64,000 bases of DNA from Lineolata rhizophorae (taxonomy: Eukaryota > Ascomycota > Dothideomycetes > Lineolatales > Lineolataceae), in NCBI GenBank assembly GCA_010093515.1, contig MU001677.1, forward strand, positions 715,620 through 779,619, written 5' to 3'. Within the stretch, counting starts at the first letter, position 1, and each line of letters begins with the position of its first letter. A program made the position numbers and the translations under genes. The notes under the pieces were generated by a model. That model was not told the DNA's origin. It did no database searches and saw only the letters and a program-made list of their open reading frames with translations. This document shows positions 44,679 through 57,383 of the stretch, one piece after another.

Positions 44679-46593
44679 ATGGCTTTCATCCCGCTCATTG
44701 CAGTTGCTTCTCTCGTGATCTACGTCGCCTGGGTTGCCTTGAACCTCTTTAAGCACCTCAGACTCGCGCAAAAAATCACTCTTCCGTACCTGTGGAGCCC
44801 TATTACGAACGGCTCCTTGTTGTGGATGCTCGCCCAAATGACGATCTTCCGGCTCGCCAAGAAGAGGGACTGGAAGTGGTTGCGATTTGCTCGTCACAAC
44901 CAGATAACATGGCAGTTCTACGATCAGGGCAGGCTTCATTAGGAGCTGGGTGACAATATTATCCTCACCCACCCACTCAGACTCGAGCCTCGTTACCCTC
45001 GACGCTCTCGCTTTGACCGAGATTTTTCGCCGGAGGAAGGACTTCCCCATGCCTCTAGAGGATTACGGTACGCATCCAACGATGTTAATAGCGTATGTTT
45101 AGTTGCTAATTTTGAACAGTAATCATCAATCAATTTGGAAAGAACGTCGACACGGTAAGAGGAAAGTGTCCCGTTTGCCATCCACATGCTGACAACAACT
45201 CTGTAGACGGAAGGCGCCGAATTGCAGCGTCATAGGAAGATCACAACCCCTCCTTTCAATGAGAGGAATATGCGCTTGGTCCGGAACGAGTCTCTACGAC
45301 AAGCCAAAGATATTTTGCAGTATTGGGCCTCTGCTGGCCCCAAAGGTGCGAACAGCATGATCTTAGATACTTTAGTGCTCGCTCTCAACGTGCTTACCTG
45401 CGCTGAGTTTGGTATGCGGTTCGATATCCGGAGGGACGAATCACCACCTCCTGGCCCTGGCTACACAATGACTTACCAAGAAGCCCTCGCAAACCTTCCG
45501 AGCAAGATATTTATTCGATAAATCTTCCCTATACGGGCTGCTGAAGCTTCTATTTCCGCCTAAGCCACTCAGAGAGGTACAGGTGGCTGCCGAGCAGTTT
45601 TACAAGTACATGACTGATATGGTCGAGGCAGAACGCAAGAAGGTTATGGAAGGAACCCGTCGCTGACAATCTCATGAGTACGTTGGCGCGAGGTAACGAA
45701 GAGGCCATAAAGTCGGCTGAAAAAGACGTGACCGGCATTTCCAGCGTTCCAGTGAAGGGCCTTTCGGACGAGGTGTGCGGTAATATGTTCCTATACAACC
45801 TAGCGGGCTATGAGACGACAGCAAACGCGCTGGCGTACACTATAATGCTGTCTACTGTCCGTCCCGAAGTCCAAGACTGGATTGGTGAGGAAGTTGAGCA
45901 TGTACTAAAGGATTGTCCCGCTGATCCGTCAACATCGGATCACGAGAGAATATACCCGTCGCTGAAGCGATGCCACGCTGTCATGGTTAGTCTCTTAGTA
46001 CGCTCGAAAGTTGTGTAAGGATCATAAGCTAACCGAGCAACGCAGCATGAGGCTCTGTGCTTCTATCCGCCGGTGGTGGGCATCCCAAAGTCCACGTATA
46101 GCGGACCGCAGGCGCTCACCATTCAAGACTCGCCTGACAAGCCGGGGGGGAAATCATCGCGCCTGGTGGGATCCACGTCATACCGAATGTTGTTGGCGTG
46201 CACCATCACCCGGACTACTGGGGGCCGGATTCAGACGCCTGGCGCCCGAACCAGTAGATTCGCTCGCCGCTGTCCAATTCGTCCGATCTCGACGCGATCC
46301 TGGATGCAGAGTCAATGGTCTCTGCAGTCCCAGTATCGTACTTCCCGTGGTCCGAGTGAGCCCCTGCCTATATTGGTAAGAAGCTCTCGCAAATCGAATT
46401 TGCCGCGACTATGTGCGCTTTGATGCGGGCACACCGCGTGAGGGTCGTTCGGAATGATGGCGAGAGCGAAGAAAAAGCAAAACAAAGGGTCCAACAGCTC
46501 ATGGATGAGTCGAACTTGTTGACATCGTTGCAGATGAACGTAGCCATGGCCAAGACCGTATTCGTGGAATGGGTGGAAGAAGACAAGTTCTAG
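44679..46593 (+). pseudogene. Cytochrome P450 pseudogene
   Basis: A full-length fungal P450 can be followed from the ATG at 44679 (membrane anchor MAFIPLIAVASLVIYVAWVA) to the stop at 46591, but it is broken. There is an in-frame stop after GRLH (near 44940) and changes of frame near 44.99, 45.52, 45.67 and 46.16 kb, with more stops near 46.25 and 46.35 kb. Recognisable parts: LALTEIFRRRKDFPMPLEDY, introns near 45.07-45.12, 45.16-45.21 and 45.99-46.05 kb, the I-helix NLAGYETTANALAYT and GVHHHPDYWGPDSDAW. Key residues are lost: ExxR reads EALC, and the haem-binding segment reads APAYIGKK with Tyr in place of the Cys ligand. The gene cannot make an active enzyme. Its former role is unknown. Confidence 0.92.
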
Positions 46594-48946
46594 AACATGA
46601 GCAGAAGACGAATCTGAGACAAACTTACAGGTAGAATGCAAGGAATGACTTTCCGTCGACCGGCCTTGTGTATGTCGTTGCACGGAGTCAGACAAGCCGT
46701 CCCGCCGCGGCTGAGACTGTTCGTCTGATATGAGTCCTTGCCAAGGGAATGAATATATGCGGAAGGATCGTGTCGGGTTGTAGTTCGTATAGAACGCTTC
46801 CGGCATGAGCTCGGTCGCACGTGTCGAAAGAAACCTTCAGGTGCCACGTACGCGCAGCCTGCCCAGCACGATTGCATGCATGCTGGGATGTGGCGATCAG
46901 GTTGCTGGTGTTCCATGCAGCAACCGACCGTCTCTCTGTGGTCCCGACAATTATGCCACCCATGGTTGGAAATGCAGGCCGGACGGCCGTCGGTACGGCC
47001 GACATCTAAATTTATAAACCAAGAAGTTTCCGCGCAAAACACACATTGAAACGGGAAGAGCGTCGATTATGCTCGACGCAGAAACAGGCTGACGCTATAC
47101 GTCGGTGCGGGCTAGGGAGCCGCGGTCGGGGCACGGCCTCTGATTTCATGCTTCGGGGGCCTCCGCATGGCAGATATGTACCTGTAGTACATACCGACCG
47201 ACAGGGCACACGACATGGCCGTCAAGGCAGGGGCGGCAGGGTACGGCGACGAAGCGGCCGGGCGGCATTCGATACCGAGCAAACGGGCGCTTCAGGCACC
47301 AGGCACCGGCGACGGCGCCGCCTGCCGACGCTGGGCCCGACCGTTGCGGGCCTGGCTGCATGTCTCGTGCGCGGCCCACCGCACGCAATTGGCAATCGGG
47401 CGGGCGGGGCCCGCTGCCGGCTCGGGACACGTTCCTGACCGCCCTGGGGTTGGCCGGGGGGATTCTCGGCGCCCGAGCCGGCGGCAGGGCCCCTCAGGCT
47501 TCGATCCCGCGGGCTGCGGCCGGATCGATTCGGGCCGTGGGCTTGGGGCGCTCACGTGGGGGGGCTGTCGCGCAATGGAGGGCGAGGAAAAGGGCGGGCG
47601 GGAAAATTCGAGGTTTCTGGTTTCATTTTCCCAGCGCTGACCAACCAGGCCAACGACGGGGCGGGGGCCAGGGTCTGGAGACGGACGGCGGCGGCGGCGG
47701 CGGCGGGGGACAAGCGCCGTAACGGCGTCGCGGGGACCCTTGCAGACAAAGGCATTAAATTAAGGCCGGATGAAACGGCCAAGGGCCGTCTTTTTGACCC
47801 TCTCTCTCGTCCTGCCCCAGATAATAAACAAGATAAGCGGTGCGAGACGGCGCGCTGCGCCCAGCCAATGCTCCTCCGCAGAATCTTCGAACCCAAGCCC
47901 CGACCGTTGCAGCTGCCGGTTGGCGGTGGTCGAGCGGCGCCGGCTTTGATGAACGGCAAGCCACACACGCAGCGAAATGTTGACTCTTGTTGGGGGCTGC
48001 GAAATAGACCACCACAAAATTTTTTAAAAAAAATAATTTCTCTTTGCGAAAATAGGTAGGGCGAGGGGCGGCGGCGACGACGGGGGCGGGCCAATTTGCC
48101 TGCAGCCAGACGCAGGTTGCCAGCACCTTCCGCCTTTGAGGTCGCCAAATTCGGCTGCGGTTGGTCGCCGCTGGCTGCGGACAGCGAAAGGGAAACCGCC
48201 GAGCCCGATTCGCAGCAGCCAGAAGTGCAGAGGCCGCACCTCAACGCCAAGCAGGGCCCGGCAACCACACAAGCAGAGCCGGCCTGGACAGCCTCCTCCT
48301 CCCCTTGTCCCTTCTTCCCATTCTCCCCCACCTCACCCACTCACACCTCGCCTGCTCTCCTCTTCACTCGTCGCGCTTGTAGGCCCCGACGCCGCCCGCA
48401 ATGGCTTGACCGCACCGTGCTGACCCGCCGCCCTCCGCCCGCCCTTTCGCTGCGTCCGGGGCCCGTACCGCGTTGCTGCGCGGCGCCCGCTCCCGCCCAA
48501 CACTTCCTCCAAGCTAGCTTCGCCCGCCCACCACCCCTTCCCTTCAAAACGATGCGCCGGCGCCGCTGCGGCGTACCCTCGCTGAGCACGACTGAAATAA
48601 GCACTCTTGCGCACACGTTTGACCTGCGTCCAACTTCGTCCCCCGCGTCCGCCTCGCGTGCGCCGACCGTGGCTGCCGCTGGCAGTCCGTCCGTCCGCCC
48701 GTCCCTTTGCTAAGAAAAAAGCTCTTTGTCCCCCGAGAGCGAGCATGCGGTCCGCTGCCCGATGCCAATCCTCCGAGTGCATTGAAATCGACCGTCTCTG
48801 GCGCAGATCGGGCATACGGCCGTCCTTGCCGTCGGGCTCCGAGCATAGCGGTGGGCGGGAGACCGGCTCCTCGTGCTGTGCATCATTCGTGCGCGGCGGC
48901 GTGCAGGCCCAGGCGGTAGACGACCGCAGGTAGTTCGAAGGCCGCG
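46594..48946. other. GC-rich upstream region of the RasGAP gene
   Basis: About 2.35 kb. From 47.1 kb on it is GC-rich and open in many frames on both strands without family features. C/T-rich tracts at 48.28-48.37 kb and after suggest promoter and long 5' leader of the RasGAP. No RNA gene or transposon recognised. Confidence 0.45.
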
Positions 48947-51900
48947 ATGGAGCGTGAAAGACTTCCCAGGCGGCGGCCGCCCGCCAAGTCGGTCTCGCTG
49001 GACTCACATTCCTCGCAAACCGCTCGGGACGACCCGCCCGTGCCCCCGACCCGCGCGACCTACAGCACCATCCGGACCGTCACGCCCGAATCCATGAATG
49101 AGAACGGCAAGCCCCGTCCCCAATACCCTCGACCCGAGGACGCCAATACCATGGCCTCCTCTCCGCCGGTTTCGCCTCGGACAAAGGTCGAGAGCCCGCG
49201 CGCCGCGAACCCGCGCGCATTCCTCGCTCGAGCGGGATCAAGTGAGGAGCAGGTGCTCCGGTCTGGCAAGGAGGCGCAGATGAGACCGCGAACAAGGACA
49301 ATGGATGAGAGATCCCAGGAACGTTCGACCTCCAGTCTGTTTATCAAGAGCCGGCATCGCATAGGCTCCGTGCATTCTACGAGCTCGGCTTCGTACGGCG
49401 GACTAGATGACACGGTGACGTCCATCGGCCATCCACTGACAATTTCTCCAACGCCACAGACCACTCCGAGGCCCTCCGCCGTGGGGAGGAACAAGCTCGC
49501 AAAGCAGCAGGCTCGGGCGGACCCCTCGCCTCTTCAGCAGAGGGTTGCGGATCCGGACGCAATGATATCTCTTACCCTGCCTTCGAACGTACGGAAGACA
49601 TACCAGCTGATGCGGTCGACGTGCGGTGTAATGAGCGGCATGCTTGCGTTCAGGCGAGGGGACAGCGACAGGTGGCGGCTCTCGTACTGCGAGATAAACG
49701 AGGAGGCCGGAAGCTTGGTATACGAACCGAGGGAGGATTCAACCTACCACCGTACTCTGATACCCGATCTTCGAGGATGTCAGGTTAAGGTTGCATACGA
49801 TGCGGTGTCGTGTACGCCTTACCTAGAAGTCTCGCTTCATAACTCAAGCCTCGAAGTTCACCTCCGACCACCTACCGAGGAACATTTCGAGACATGGTAT
49901 GCGGCGTTGCTGTGCTGGCAGCCGATTCGTCCCAAGGGCATAATGAACAAGATGGCCAAACCTCAGGGTCCACGGAGGTTGATCGACAGCCGCCGTCACT
50001 CCGAGGTGTCGTTGTCCAAGGAGGCTCCGATCATCAAGGTCGGGAAAATGATTTTCTGGGATCCCGATGTCCCCTTTGGAGCATTCGGAAACGGCGCAAA
50101 CCAGTTTGCTGGGCGCACTCCTTCGTATTCAACTCATCATAACTTCCGCTCCCGGAGGTGGAGAAAGGTTTCGTGCACCCTTCGGGAGAATGGGGAGTTG
50201 AAGTTGTACGCGGACACAGACGTCACGTTGCTAGCTGTTGTGCAACTGTCTCAGCTGTCCCGCTGCGCGGTTCAGAGACTGGACCCTTCTGTTCTCGACA
50301 ACGAATTCTGCATTGCAGTCTACCCCCAATATCCTTCAGGCGCTGACAACGTCTCCCTGCTCCGCCCAATCTTCGTTTCTCTGGAATCTCGCGTTCTCTA
50401 CGAAGTTTGGATCGTTCTCTTGCGTGCTTTCACTATACCGCAGCTCTACGGGCCCAAGCAGGCACTTCAGGAAGACCTTTCTTCCTCTCAAAGCTTCGCA
50501 ACGGTGGACATGTTCAGGATGGAGCGCTCACTGTACGTCAAAGTGATCGAAGCCAAGCTGCTGCCTCCGGTCAGTCCGCATAGTACGGAGCCACAACCAA
50601 CTCCAGGAAGCCGTCCTGTTTCCGCAAGCGCTTATCACCGGAATCCGGGATACTATATTGAGATCTTGCTGGATTCAGAAACGAGGGCGAAAACGACTCC
50701 AAAATATGAGCCAACGACGCCTTGGTGGAGAGAAGAATTCAAATTTTCAGATCTTCCCGCAACTCTTGCAACCGCCTCTATCGTCCTGAAGAAAAGGCCT
50801 CCACGCCCGCCGCCGCATAACCACCACACCGAAGGCAAACTGACAAAACATGAAAGCTTGGAAAGCAACGAACTTTCAGGGAGTTACCCTACGTTTGATG
50901 TCACCTGCGGTCGGGCGGATATATATTTAGATGATTTGGAACCTGGTGCAGATGTCGAAAAGTCATGGGCGCTGCTGAGCCCTCAAGGTCATAGTATCGG
51001 TGAAATATCCTTGCGGATCAGGACAGACGATGCGGTGATTTTGATGGCAATGGATTATCAGCCAATGTCGGAACTACTGCATCGGTTCACGAACGGGTTG
51101 ACGCTTCAGATTGCTCAGATACTGTCTAGTCAGCTCAAGGATCTTTCTGAGTGTCTTTTGGACATCTTCCAGGTGTCCGGCGAAGCTGGAGAATGGATCA
51201 TGTCCTTGGTGGAGGAAGAAATTGATGGGACACTTAAGGAAACACCGGTTAGCCGCTTGCGGTTTAGTCGTCGACTTGGATCGACCGAATCTGGCGATGC
51301 ATTCAGCAGTACTGGCGAAAGGGAGCTCATCGTCCGTGACTATGGCAAATCTGCGATGCTTGAGGCAAACCTTCTCTTCCGAGGCAATACACTCCTGACA
51401 AAGGCCTTGGACATGCACATGAAACGTCTAGGCAAAGAATATCTCGAAGAAACTCTGGGCGAGAAATTGAAGGAGATCAACGACAAGGATCCTGACTGCG
51501 AGGTGGATCCAAACAAAGTCCGCTTCCATCATGATATTGAACGGAATTGGCGTAGACTTATCACATACACCGAGGAAGTCTGGCAGTGCATTTACACTTC
51601 TGCATCTCGCTGTCCTCCTGAACTGAGGGTCATCTTCCGCCATATACGCGCTTGTGCCGAAGATCGATACGGAGATTTTTTGAGGACTGTCACTTATAGC
51701 AGCGTCTCCGGGTTTCTTTTCTTGCGATTCTTCTGCCCAGCAGTGCTGAATCCCAAACTATTCGGCCTGCTGAAAGGTAACTTTCCTATAATGACTTGTT
51801 TTTTTTTTTTTTTTTTGGTCTGATTGCTAACGAGAATATGTCAGATCATCCTAAGGATCGTGCTCGGCGGACATTCACGCTCATCGCCAAATCATTACAG

Positions 51901-53061
51901 GGGCTCGCAAACATGTCTACGTTCGGAGCAAAGGAGACATGGATGGAACCAATGAATAGATTCCTTTCGTCTCATCGCGACGAGTTCAAGACTTTCGTTG
52001 ACGGCGTATGCTCGATTTCGTCCGATCGCGCCCCGAGTGCAATCCCTCCGTCTTACAGCACTCCGCTTCAAATTCTTACGCGTCTTCCACCCACGTCACG
52101 CGAAGGATTCCCATCCTTGCCCTACCTAATCGACCATGCTCGCAGTTTTGCTAACCTCGTTAATCTGTGGTTGGAACATGCTGGCGACGGCGCCTACAAC
52201 CTCCAGACAAGCGATGGGGAGCTTCTCCGGTTCCACAATATCTGCGAGCATCTCCAGGCGCGGACGCGGGACTGTCTCGAGAGGGCAGAACGGGCAGAAC
52301 AACCTTCATCGTCTCTGAACATGCAATGGGAGGAGCTCTTGCGCGAGATGACGAAAGACGCAACTCTTGAGGCAGAAGAGGAAGTAACAGCGGAAGAAGC
52401 TGAGCCTCGAGATAGTCGGACGCGCGCCCAGTCTACCAGCGCGCCTACATCTGCCACCAGCCGGGGCTCCGGTTCGATTTCGGGGTCGTCTCCCCCGCCC
52501 CTGGAGATGGCATGGCGTCCCAAACCTCTGGCAAGCAGCACGGCAGCTGCAGCAAGCGCTGGGAGTTCCCCTGGTGCCTGGCCGGTGTCAGCTTCTGCAT
52601 CACGCACCGCTCGAGCTCTCCCTAAGCAGCGCGCCCACTCACCTGCGACTTCATCAAGCACTACAACAGCAGCCACGACACCAACTTCGCGCGGGCCTCG
52701 AGACTATTCGCCTTCGTACCCCGGTGGGCATGCGGCTGGCCCTTCCAACAACGGAGAAGGCATGACGCCTCCAAGCAGTGCCACGGCCATGGAGGGCAGT
52801 ACCGTGCTCAGCGACGCGGGCGGCAGCGATGCGGAAAGCACGACAGCGCTGCCGAGGATGGACTCACGAGAGCGCGACAGCAGCCGTGGGAGAGGCAGGC
52901 TTGGTGGCTTCGTGCCGAGTCTGGCCATGGGCAGAGGAAGGAGAAAGAAAGGGAAGAGCAAGGGGGACGAAATGTTGAGCGTGGGGGCCGAGTGGGAGCC
53001 TGGGCCGAGCGCCGACGGGAGCGGGAGACCCGACGGTGGCGTCGCGGGCGCGGCGCCGTAG
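48947..53061 (+). CDS. bud2: Ras-family GTPase-activating protein, Bud2/Cla2-like
   Basis: Two exons, 48947-51776 and 51845-53061, 1348 residues. It stimulates GTP hydrolysis on a Ras-type GTPase; the Bud2 group acts on Rsr1/Bud1 in cell polarity. Order: disordered N-terminus (1-205), a PH-like region (about 218-325, GMLAFRRGDSDRWRLSYCEI), a second PH-like region (about 400-510, RRWRKVSCTLRENGELKLYA), a C2 domain (about 525-690, RSLYVKVIEAKLLPPV), then the RasGAP domain (about 700-1010). The arginine finger is Arg812 in LLFRGNTLLTKALD. The FLR-type motif is FLFLRFFCPAVLNP (Arg927). The tail after about 1080 is Ser/Pro-rich. The 68-base intron has an 18-T run and a TTGCTAAC branch site. Bud2 rather than Ira or Gap1 is inferred from the domain order. 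Confidence 0.87.
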
Positions 53062-53918
53062 GGCAGGCACAACCCGGCGGTGGAGAGAGGCGTCGACGTG
53101 TTGTCCTCGGAACGGAAACGGAAGTCGTAGCCATCACGGCTCCGACCTGGGGCAGGAGCGACCGTGCAGCCGCGCGCCCACGTGCCTGCGCTTCTTTGCA
53201 TCACGCTCTTTTCTTCGTATTGGGAAGGTGCAATCCGCATTGCATTTAGGGTTGGCGACGTCCACAAAAGAATTTCTATCATCAGTCGTGTTTGCGGGCA
53301 GGAGCCCGTCGCCTGCCTTGCCATCCATCCACGTATCATGCCAGCGACTTTTCTTTTGTTCTTTCGAGCGTGGCGAAGGCCGGCAGAAGCTTTTCTTTTC
53401 CTTTACAAAAACATGAGGCGACGACTCGGTTGGAGCTTACCCTTCCACTGCGTGGGATAATTCTGCATGCATTTGCTATTTTCGGAGTTGCGTGGGGTCT
53501 TGGCTACTAAAATCCACCGTGCCGGTAGAACCGCCCAAGATTCCCCCTTATTTGCTTTCTTTTCTTTCTCTTTATCTTTAGCCACTCTCACGCAGTACCG
53601 TCAAGAGAATCACGTTAGGCAATGTCCTTTTCATGTAGCTGGGCGGATTCAGACAGATGATATCACAATGCCACTCCGAAACTTCTCGAAGATTTGATCT
53701 TTTTACCTTGAAACTTATATGACCCTTACCAGGCTAATGTTTTAGCTATCACTTTGCTTTTGATTGAAGGGTGCGTAAGCACCACGGAGCCAACTCCGCC
53801 ACATAATCAAGTAGCAGTCAACGCCGTCTATGCTGCACACTACCCCTCCACTCCTGCGGACGCGCCGCTCGGAAGATCAGCCTCGCCCACCCCTGGCCGC
53901 ATATTTTAGATGCGGATC
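53062..53918. other. Intergenic, convergent 3' regions of RasGAP and cyclophilin genes
   Basis: 857 bases; no family features in any frame and no RNA gene or repeat seen. Confidence 0.4.
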
Positions 53919-55337
53919 TCAGTCGAAGAATTTTGCATAAGCAGCTCTCTCTTTCTTGGCCCTTTCGGCAGCCTTCTTCTTTACCGCCGCAAGCTCGTTA
54001 ACGATGGCTTTATCGCCAGGCACGCACTTGAGCGCATCCTCCAGATCCTTGATAGCGCTCTCCTCATCCTTCTTGCCAGCGCGAGCCATGGCCCTCCGGT
54101 AAAGAGCCTTGCCCTTCTCAGCGGCCCCGATGGCTTCGACCTCCAGCGCCTTGGACGCGCTCGAGGACGCGTCCTCCAGGCGGCCCAGCTTGAGCTGTAG
54201 GAGGGCGGAATTGCTGTGCAGCGTCACCTTGAGCGCGTTGAGCTGGCCGCCTAGCTCGGGCGGATCCGACTCCTGCGGCGCGGGGTACTCGTGGAGATAG
54301 CGGAGGCCCTTCTGGTACTTTGCGAGGCCGAGGGCGAGGTCACCGGCCTTGAAGGCGGCGTTTCCGAGCTCCTTTAGGTGGGATGAGATCTTGAGGATCT
54401 CCGGGCCGGGTATCTCGTCGCCCTGGTCCTCCGGGTAGTCCTCGTAAAGGTCGCCGGTGCTGTCAACCTGGCGCTCGGTGCACTTGTCGTAGGCCTCGCC
54501 CGTCAGCTCGCCGCAGTCGAGGATGGAGCACTCCGTCTTGGGACGGTCCTGGTCCGTCGGTATGTTCTCAATCTGACGCACGACGCTCTTGCCATTGAGC
54601 ACCTCGCCGAATACGACGTGCTTGCCGTCCAGGTGCGGCGTCGGCACCGTGGTAATGAAAAACTGGGAGCCGTTGGTGCCTGTGTAGGCCGAGGTCCCAC
54701 CCTTTCGGTCAGCTGCGCGTGGACTTCCGGGCACTCCTCACGGAGGAACTCACCTGGACCGGCGTTTGCCATGCTTAGGAGAAAAGGCTTCTCGTGCTTG
54801 AGCGCGAAGTTTTCGTCCTCAAACTTCTCTCCGTAGATACTCTCTCCGCCCGTGCCATCGCCGCGAGTAAAGTCACCGCCCTGGATCATGAACTGCTTGA
54901 TGACGCGGTGGAATATCGACCCCTTGTAGTGTAACGGCTTCCCGGACTTCCCCTCGCCTTTCTCGCCCGTGCACAGGGCTCGGAAGTTCTCGGCCGTCTT
55001 TGGAACGGCTGCGCGCGCGCGACGACAGCGTCAGCCAGGGCGCTGAGAGCAACGTTTAGGGTCACAACAGTTGGTGGGGGGAAGAGAGGCTCACTGTCAT
55101 TATACTGGGACGGGCAGTCAGCTCGGCGCGGCTTCAAAGGACACGTGAGGGGCGCGGGATGGGCCTAGAGACGTACCAATTCCATAGCAATCCGACCGGC
55201 CTTGTCATTGCCGATCTGGACGTCGAAGAACACCCTGCTACGCTCTGCGGGCAACGGGGCCATTGCGGTCAGCGATGACGGCCAGGGCACGCGATGTCGG
55301 AGGCGGAGAGGGACTCACTGAGGGCGTTGGGATCCAT
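53919..55337 (-). CDS. cpr6: Cyclophilin 40-type peptidyl-prolyl isomerase with TPR (Cpr6/Cyp40)
   Basis: Hsp90 co-chaperone: a cyclophilin domain for proline isomerisation plus TPR helices that bind the Hsp90 tail. Five exons on the minus strand: 55337-55319, 55244-55177, 55104-55095, 55008-54754, 54679-53919; 370 residues. Exon 3 is only 10 bases (TATAATGACA) and yields [20 protein letters not shown] when joined. Catalytic and pocket segments are present: [20 protein letters not shown] (Arg and Phe/Met/Gln of the active site), [18 protein letters not shown] and [12 protein letters not shown]. The TPR part runs from about 215: [40 protein letters not shown] and [20 protein letters not shown]. 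Length matches the family. The ATG at 55337 gives [19 protein letters not shown]. Confidence 0.95.
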
Positions 55338-56196
55338 TGGGCTTGCTAGTCGGGCGATGTCGCGGAGATTGGGAAACGGCGATGAAGCAGCAGTTGGCAG
55401 CCAGCAAGCGAGTGTGCGAGGGCGGGGAGCGCGAGGCTGGCGGTGGAGCGCGGAGCTATGCAGCTAGGCGCGCTTCAGGAAGCTTCCACGGCGGCCGCCG
55501 CGGCGTGGGCTCGGGCAGGCGTCCCTGCATCTGGCGGGGCACGCGATCCCGTGCGCGCGTGGGCCTGCGCCTTCGCCGCCGCGGGCTCACCGGTCAAGCC
55601 GGCCTCATGCATGCCGCAGAGCGTAGTGGGCCTGTTAGGCTTGCCCAACAACGCCTGCTACGCCGCCCACCGCTCACTTCTGTCGCCACGTACAGTCGTC
55701 CTCCACGCCCGTCCTACGAAAGTGCTGCAAAACATTGGTTCGGCTCTATTTCAATCTGATCGCTCCCTGACCGGTCCCCAATACGATTCGCAACCCAACG
55801 CCAACCGTGACGGCTGATCCATGCAAACTCCAAGGGAAAAGAAAAAAAAAAAAAAGGAAAAACTACGTGTGCGAAAGATATATATCCGAAAAGCACGCCC
55901 TATGCATGCGAAGTTGCCTAACGTATCGCCCGACCTTTGCCGCCGCCTTCTAGGTCTGAACTCCAAATGAGGCACCAACACATGGCGGGCGCCACGCGCT
56001 CGGAACGAGGTTGAGTTCCCACTCAAGGAAAAGATAAAACAGAAAAGAGGGAAAAAGAACAAAACCCGAAAAATACACATAGCGATAGCCCCATCAATCT
56101 GTGCACCGACCATAGCGCCTGGGCCCCAAAGCAAGAAAAGTGGTATCCCATTCCCGTCATTGCGATCTTGCTGTATCGTAAACCTCGCCCAAGGCG
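55338..56196. other. Intergenic: cyclophilin promoter and C2H2 gene 3' region
   Basis: 859 bases; GC-rich next to the cyclophilin start, A/T-rich near 55.8-56.1 kb with an A14 run near 55837. No gene recognised. Confidence 0.4.
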
Positions 56197-57383
56197 TTAC
56201 CTTTTATCAGCGTCAAAAGGATCCTCCACTTTGAATTCCTTCTCCGTGTCCTCATCGCTGCCATAGTCTTCCTCCCTCTTTATCCCTACCTCGCTCTTTC
56301 TCTTGTCTCCGCGCCTCCTCTTGGGGATGTCATGTCGATGGAAGTTCCTCCGGTGTTCGGTGAGATGGTCAGGTCTCTTGAATCCGTTCTGGCCAACCCG
56401 GCCGCAGTTTTTAACCGGACAGTCCAGCTTGGGCATCGAATCGGCGTGGTGAACACATTGATTGTGTCTCTCTAGGTCGGCGGAACGTCTGAAGTCGCCC
56501 CGGCCGGTCCCAATGCAGTCTGGGTGCTTGCATATGAAGCGAGCTTTTGAACGGCTCCCTCGAGCTGGCGGTGGGTCTGTAGAATGGGCTTCCCCTTCAG
56601 CACCTGTCGGTGAGCTCGAGGTTACGGATATAGCTGCCATCCGAGTCTCTGTCCCAGATTGCTGCACGTATGTTTGTGTAGGCTGCCCATAGAAGTGGTC
56701 ATAGTGTGTTGTGGAGTGTCCTGGGGTCGCGGTAGAACTGGCATACGAATGTGCGATGTGAGATACATCGTCCATTCCAGCGTTGTAAAGGCTGTATGTC
56801 GTAGAACCGGGGGATACCGGGTAAGTATACGATGGTACCACATCGAAAGATTCAGTTCGCGGACTTGCCATGGCGGTATTTCCATAGTAATTGCACGTGC
56901 TTCCTTCGGCGGCTGCACTAGCAGAATAGTCGAACCCATGCCCGACCACGGGATCTTGTGCTTGCCCGAAAGGATTGAGGCCTTGAATTCCAGACTCCCA
57001 ACCTGGAAAATCAGTTGAGACGGGCGATTCCTGAGGGTTCCAAGCGTGAGCGTTGTCGGGGAAGCTTGTATCTTGTCCTTGGGATCCCGGGGAGTTTCCA
57101 TATGCACTCGAGAAAGACCGGCTGGTCATCGTAGTCCCACTCGGAACCAAAGGTGGGGATGGCGCCAAGTTTAGATATTCGATTTGCTCAATTGGCAACT
57201 GATGTGCTCCTTCGTAACCAGTGTGGTGGTAGGTTCCAATGTTTTGACACTGGCGGAACCAGTTAAATAAACTTCCAAATGCCGTATATTGACGAATTCA
57301 CAAACCGTTTCATGTCTGTGTCGATCATCAGACCGGGAACCCGACCATGAGTTACGGGGGTCAGTGGGGGATCTATACGGCAT
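56197..57383 (-). CDS. C2H2 zinc-finger protein, probable transcription factor
   Basis: Two exons on the minus strand, 57383-57306 and 57249-56197, give 376 residues. The intron (57305-57250, 56 bases) has a GTTTGT donor and a TTTAACTGG branch-like site; without it the frame has a stop and no ATG. The N-terminal two thirds are Ser/Thr/Tyr/Gly-rich and disordered, like an activation region. Two zinc fingers follow: CKHPDCIGTGRGDFRRSADL with ERHNQCVHH, and CPVKNCGRVGQNGFKRPDHL with TEHRRNFH. A basic stretch, KRRRGDKRKSEVGIKREE, is a likely nuclear signal, and the tail is acidic. An upstream in-frame ATG at 57425 is possible, but an intron acceptor (CTCACAG) lies between the two. Target genes unknown. 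Confidence 0.83.

Noticed and set aside
921-46593. A secondary-metabolite cluster made of the Zn2Cys6 regulator, CmcJ-like oxygenase and P450
   Set aside because: The three are spread over 45 kb among housekeeping genes, no core synthase is present, and the P450 is dead.
47552-49007. Long open frames of 262 and 224 codons on the minus strand before the RasGAP
   Set aside because: Same composition effect, antisense to the likely RasGAP leader, no family features.
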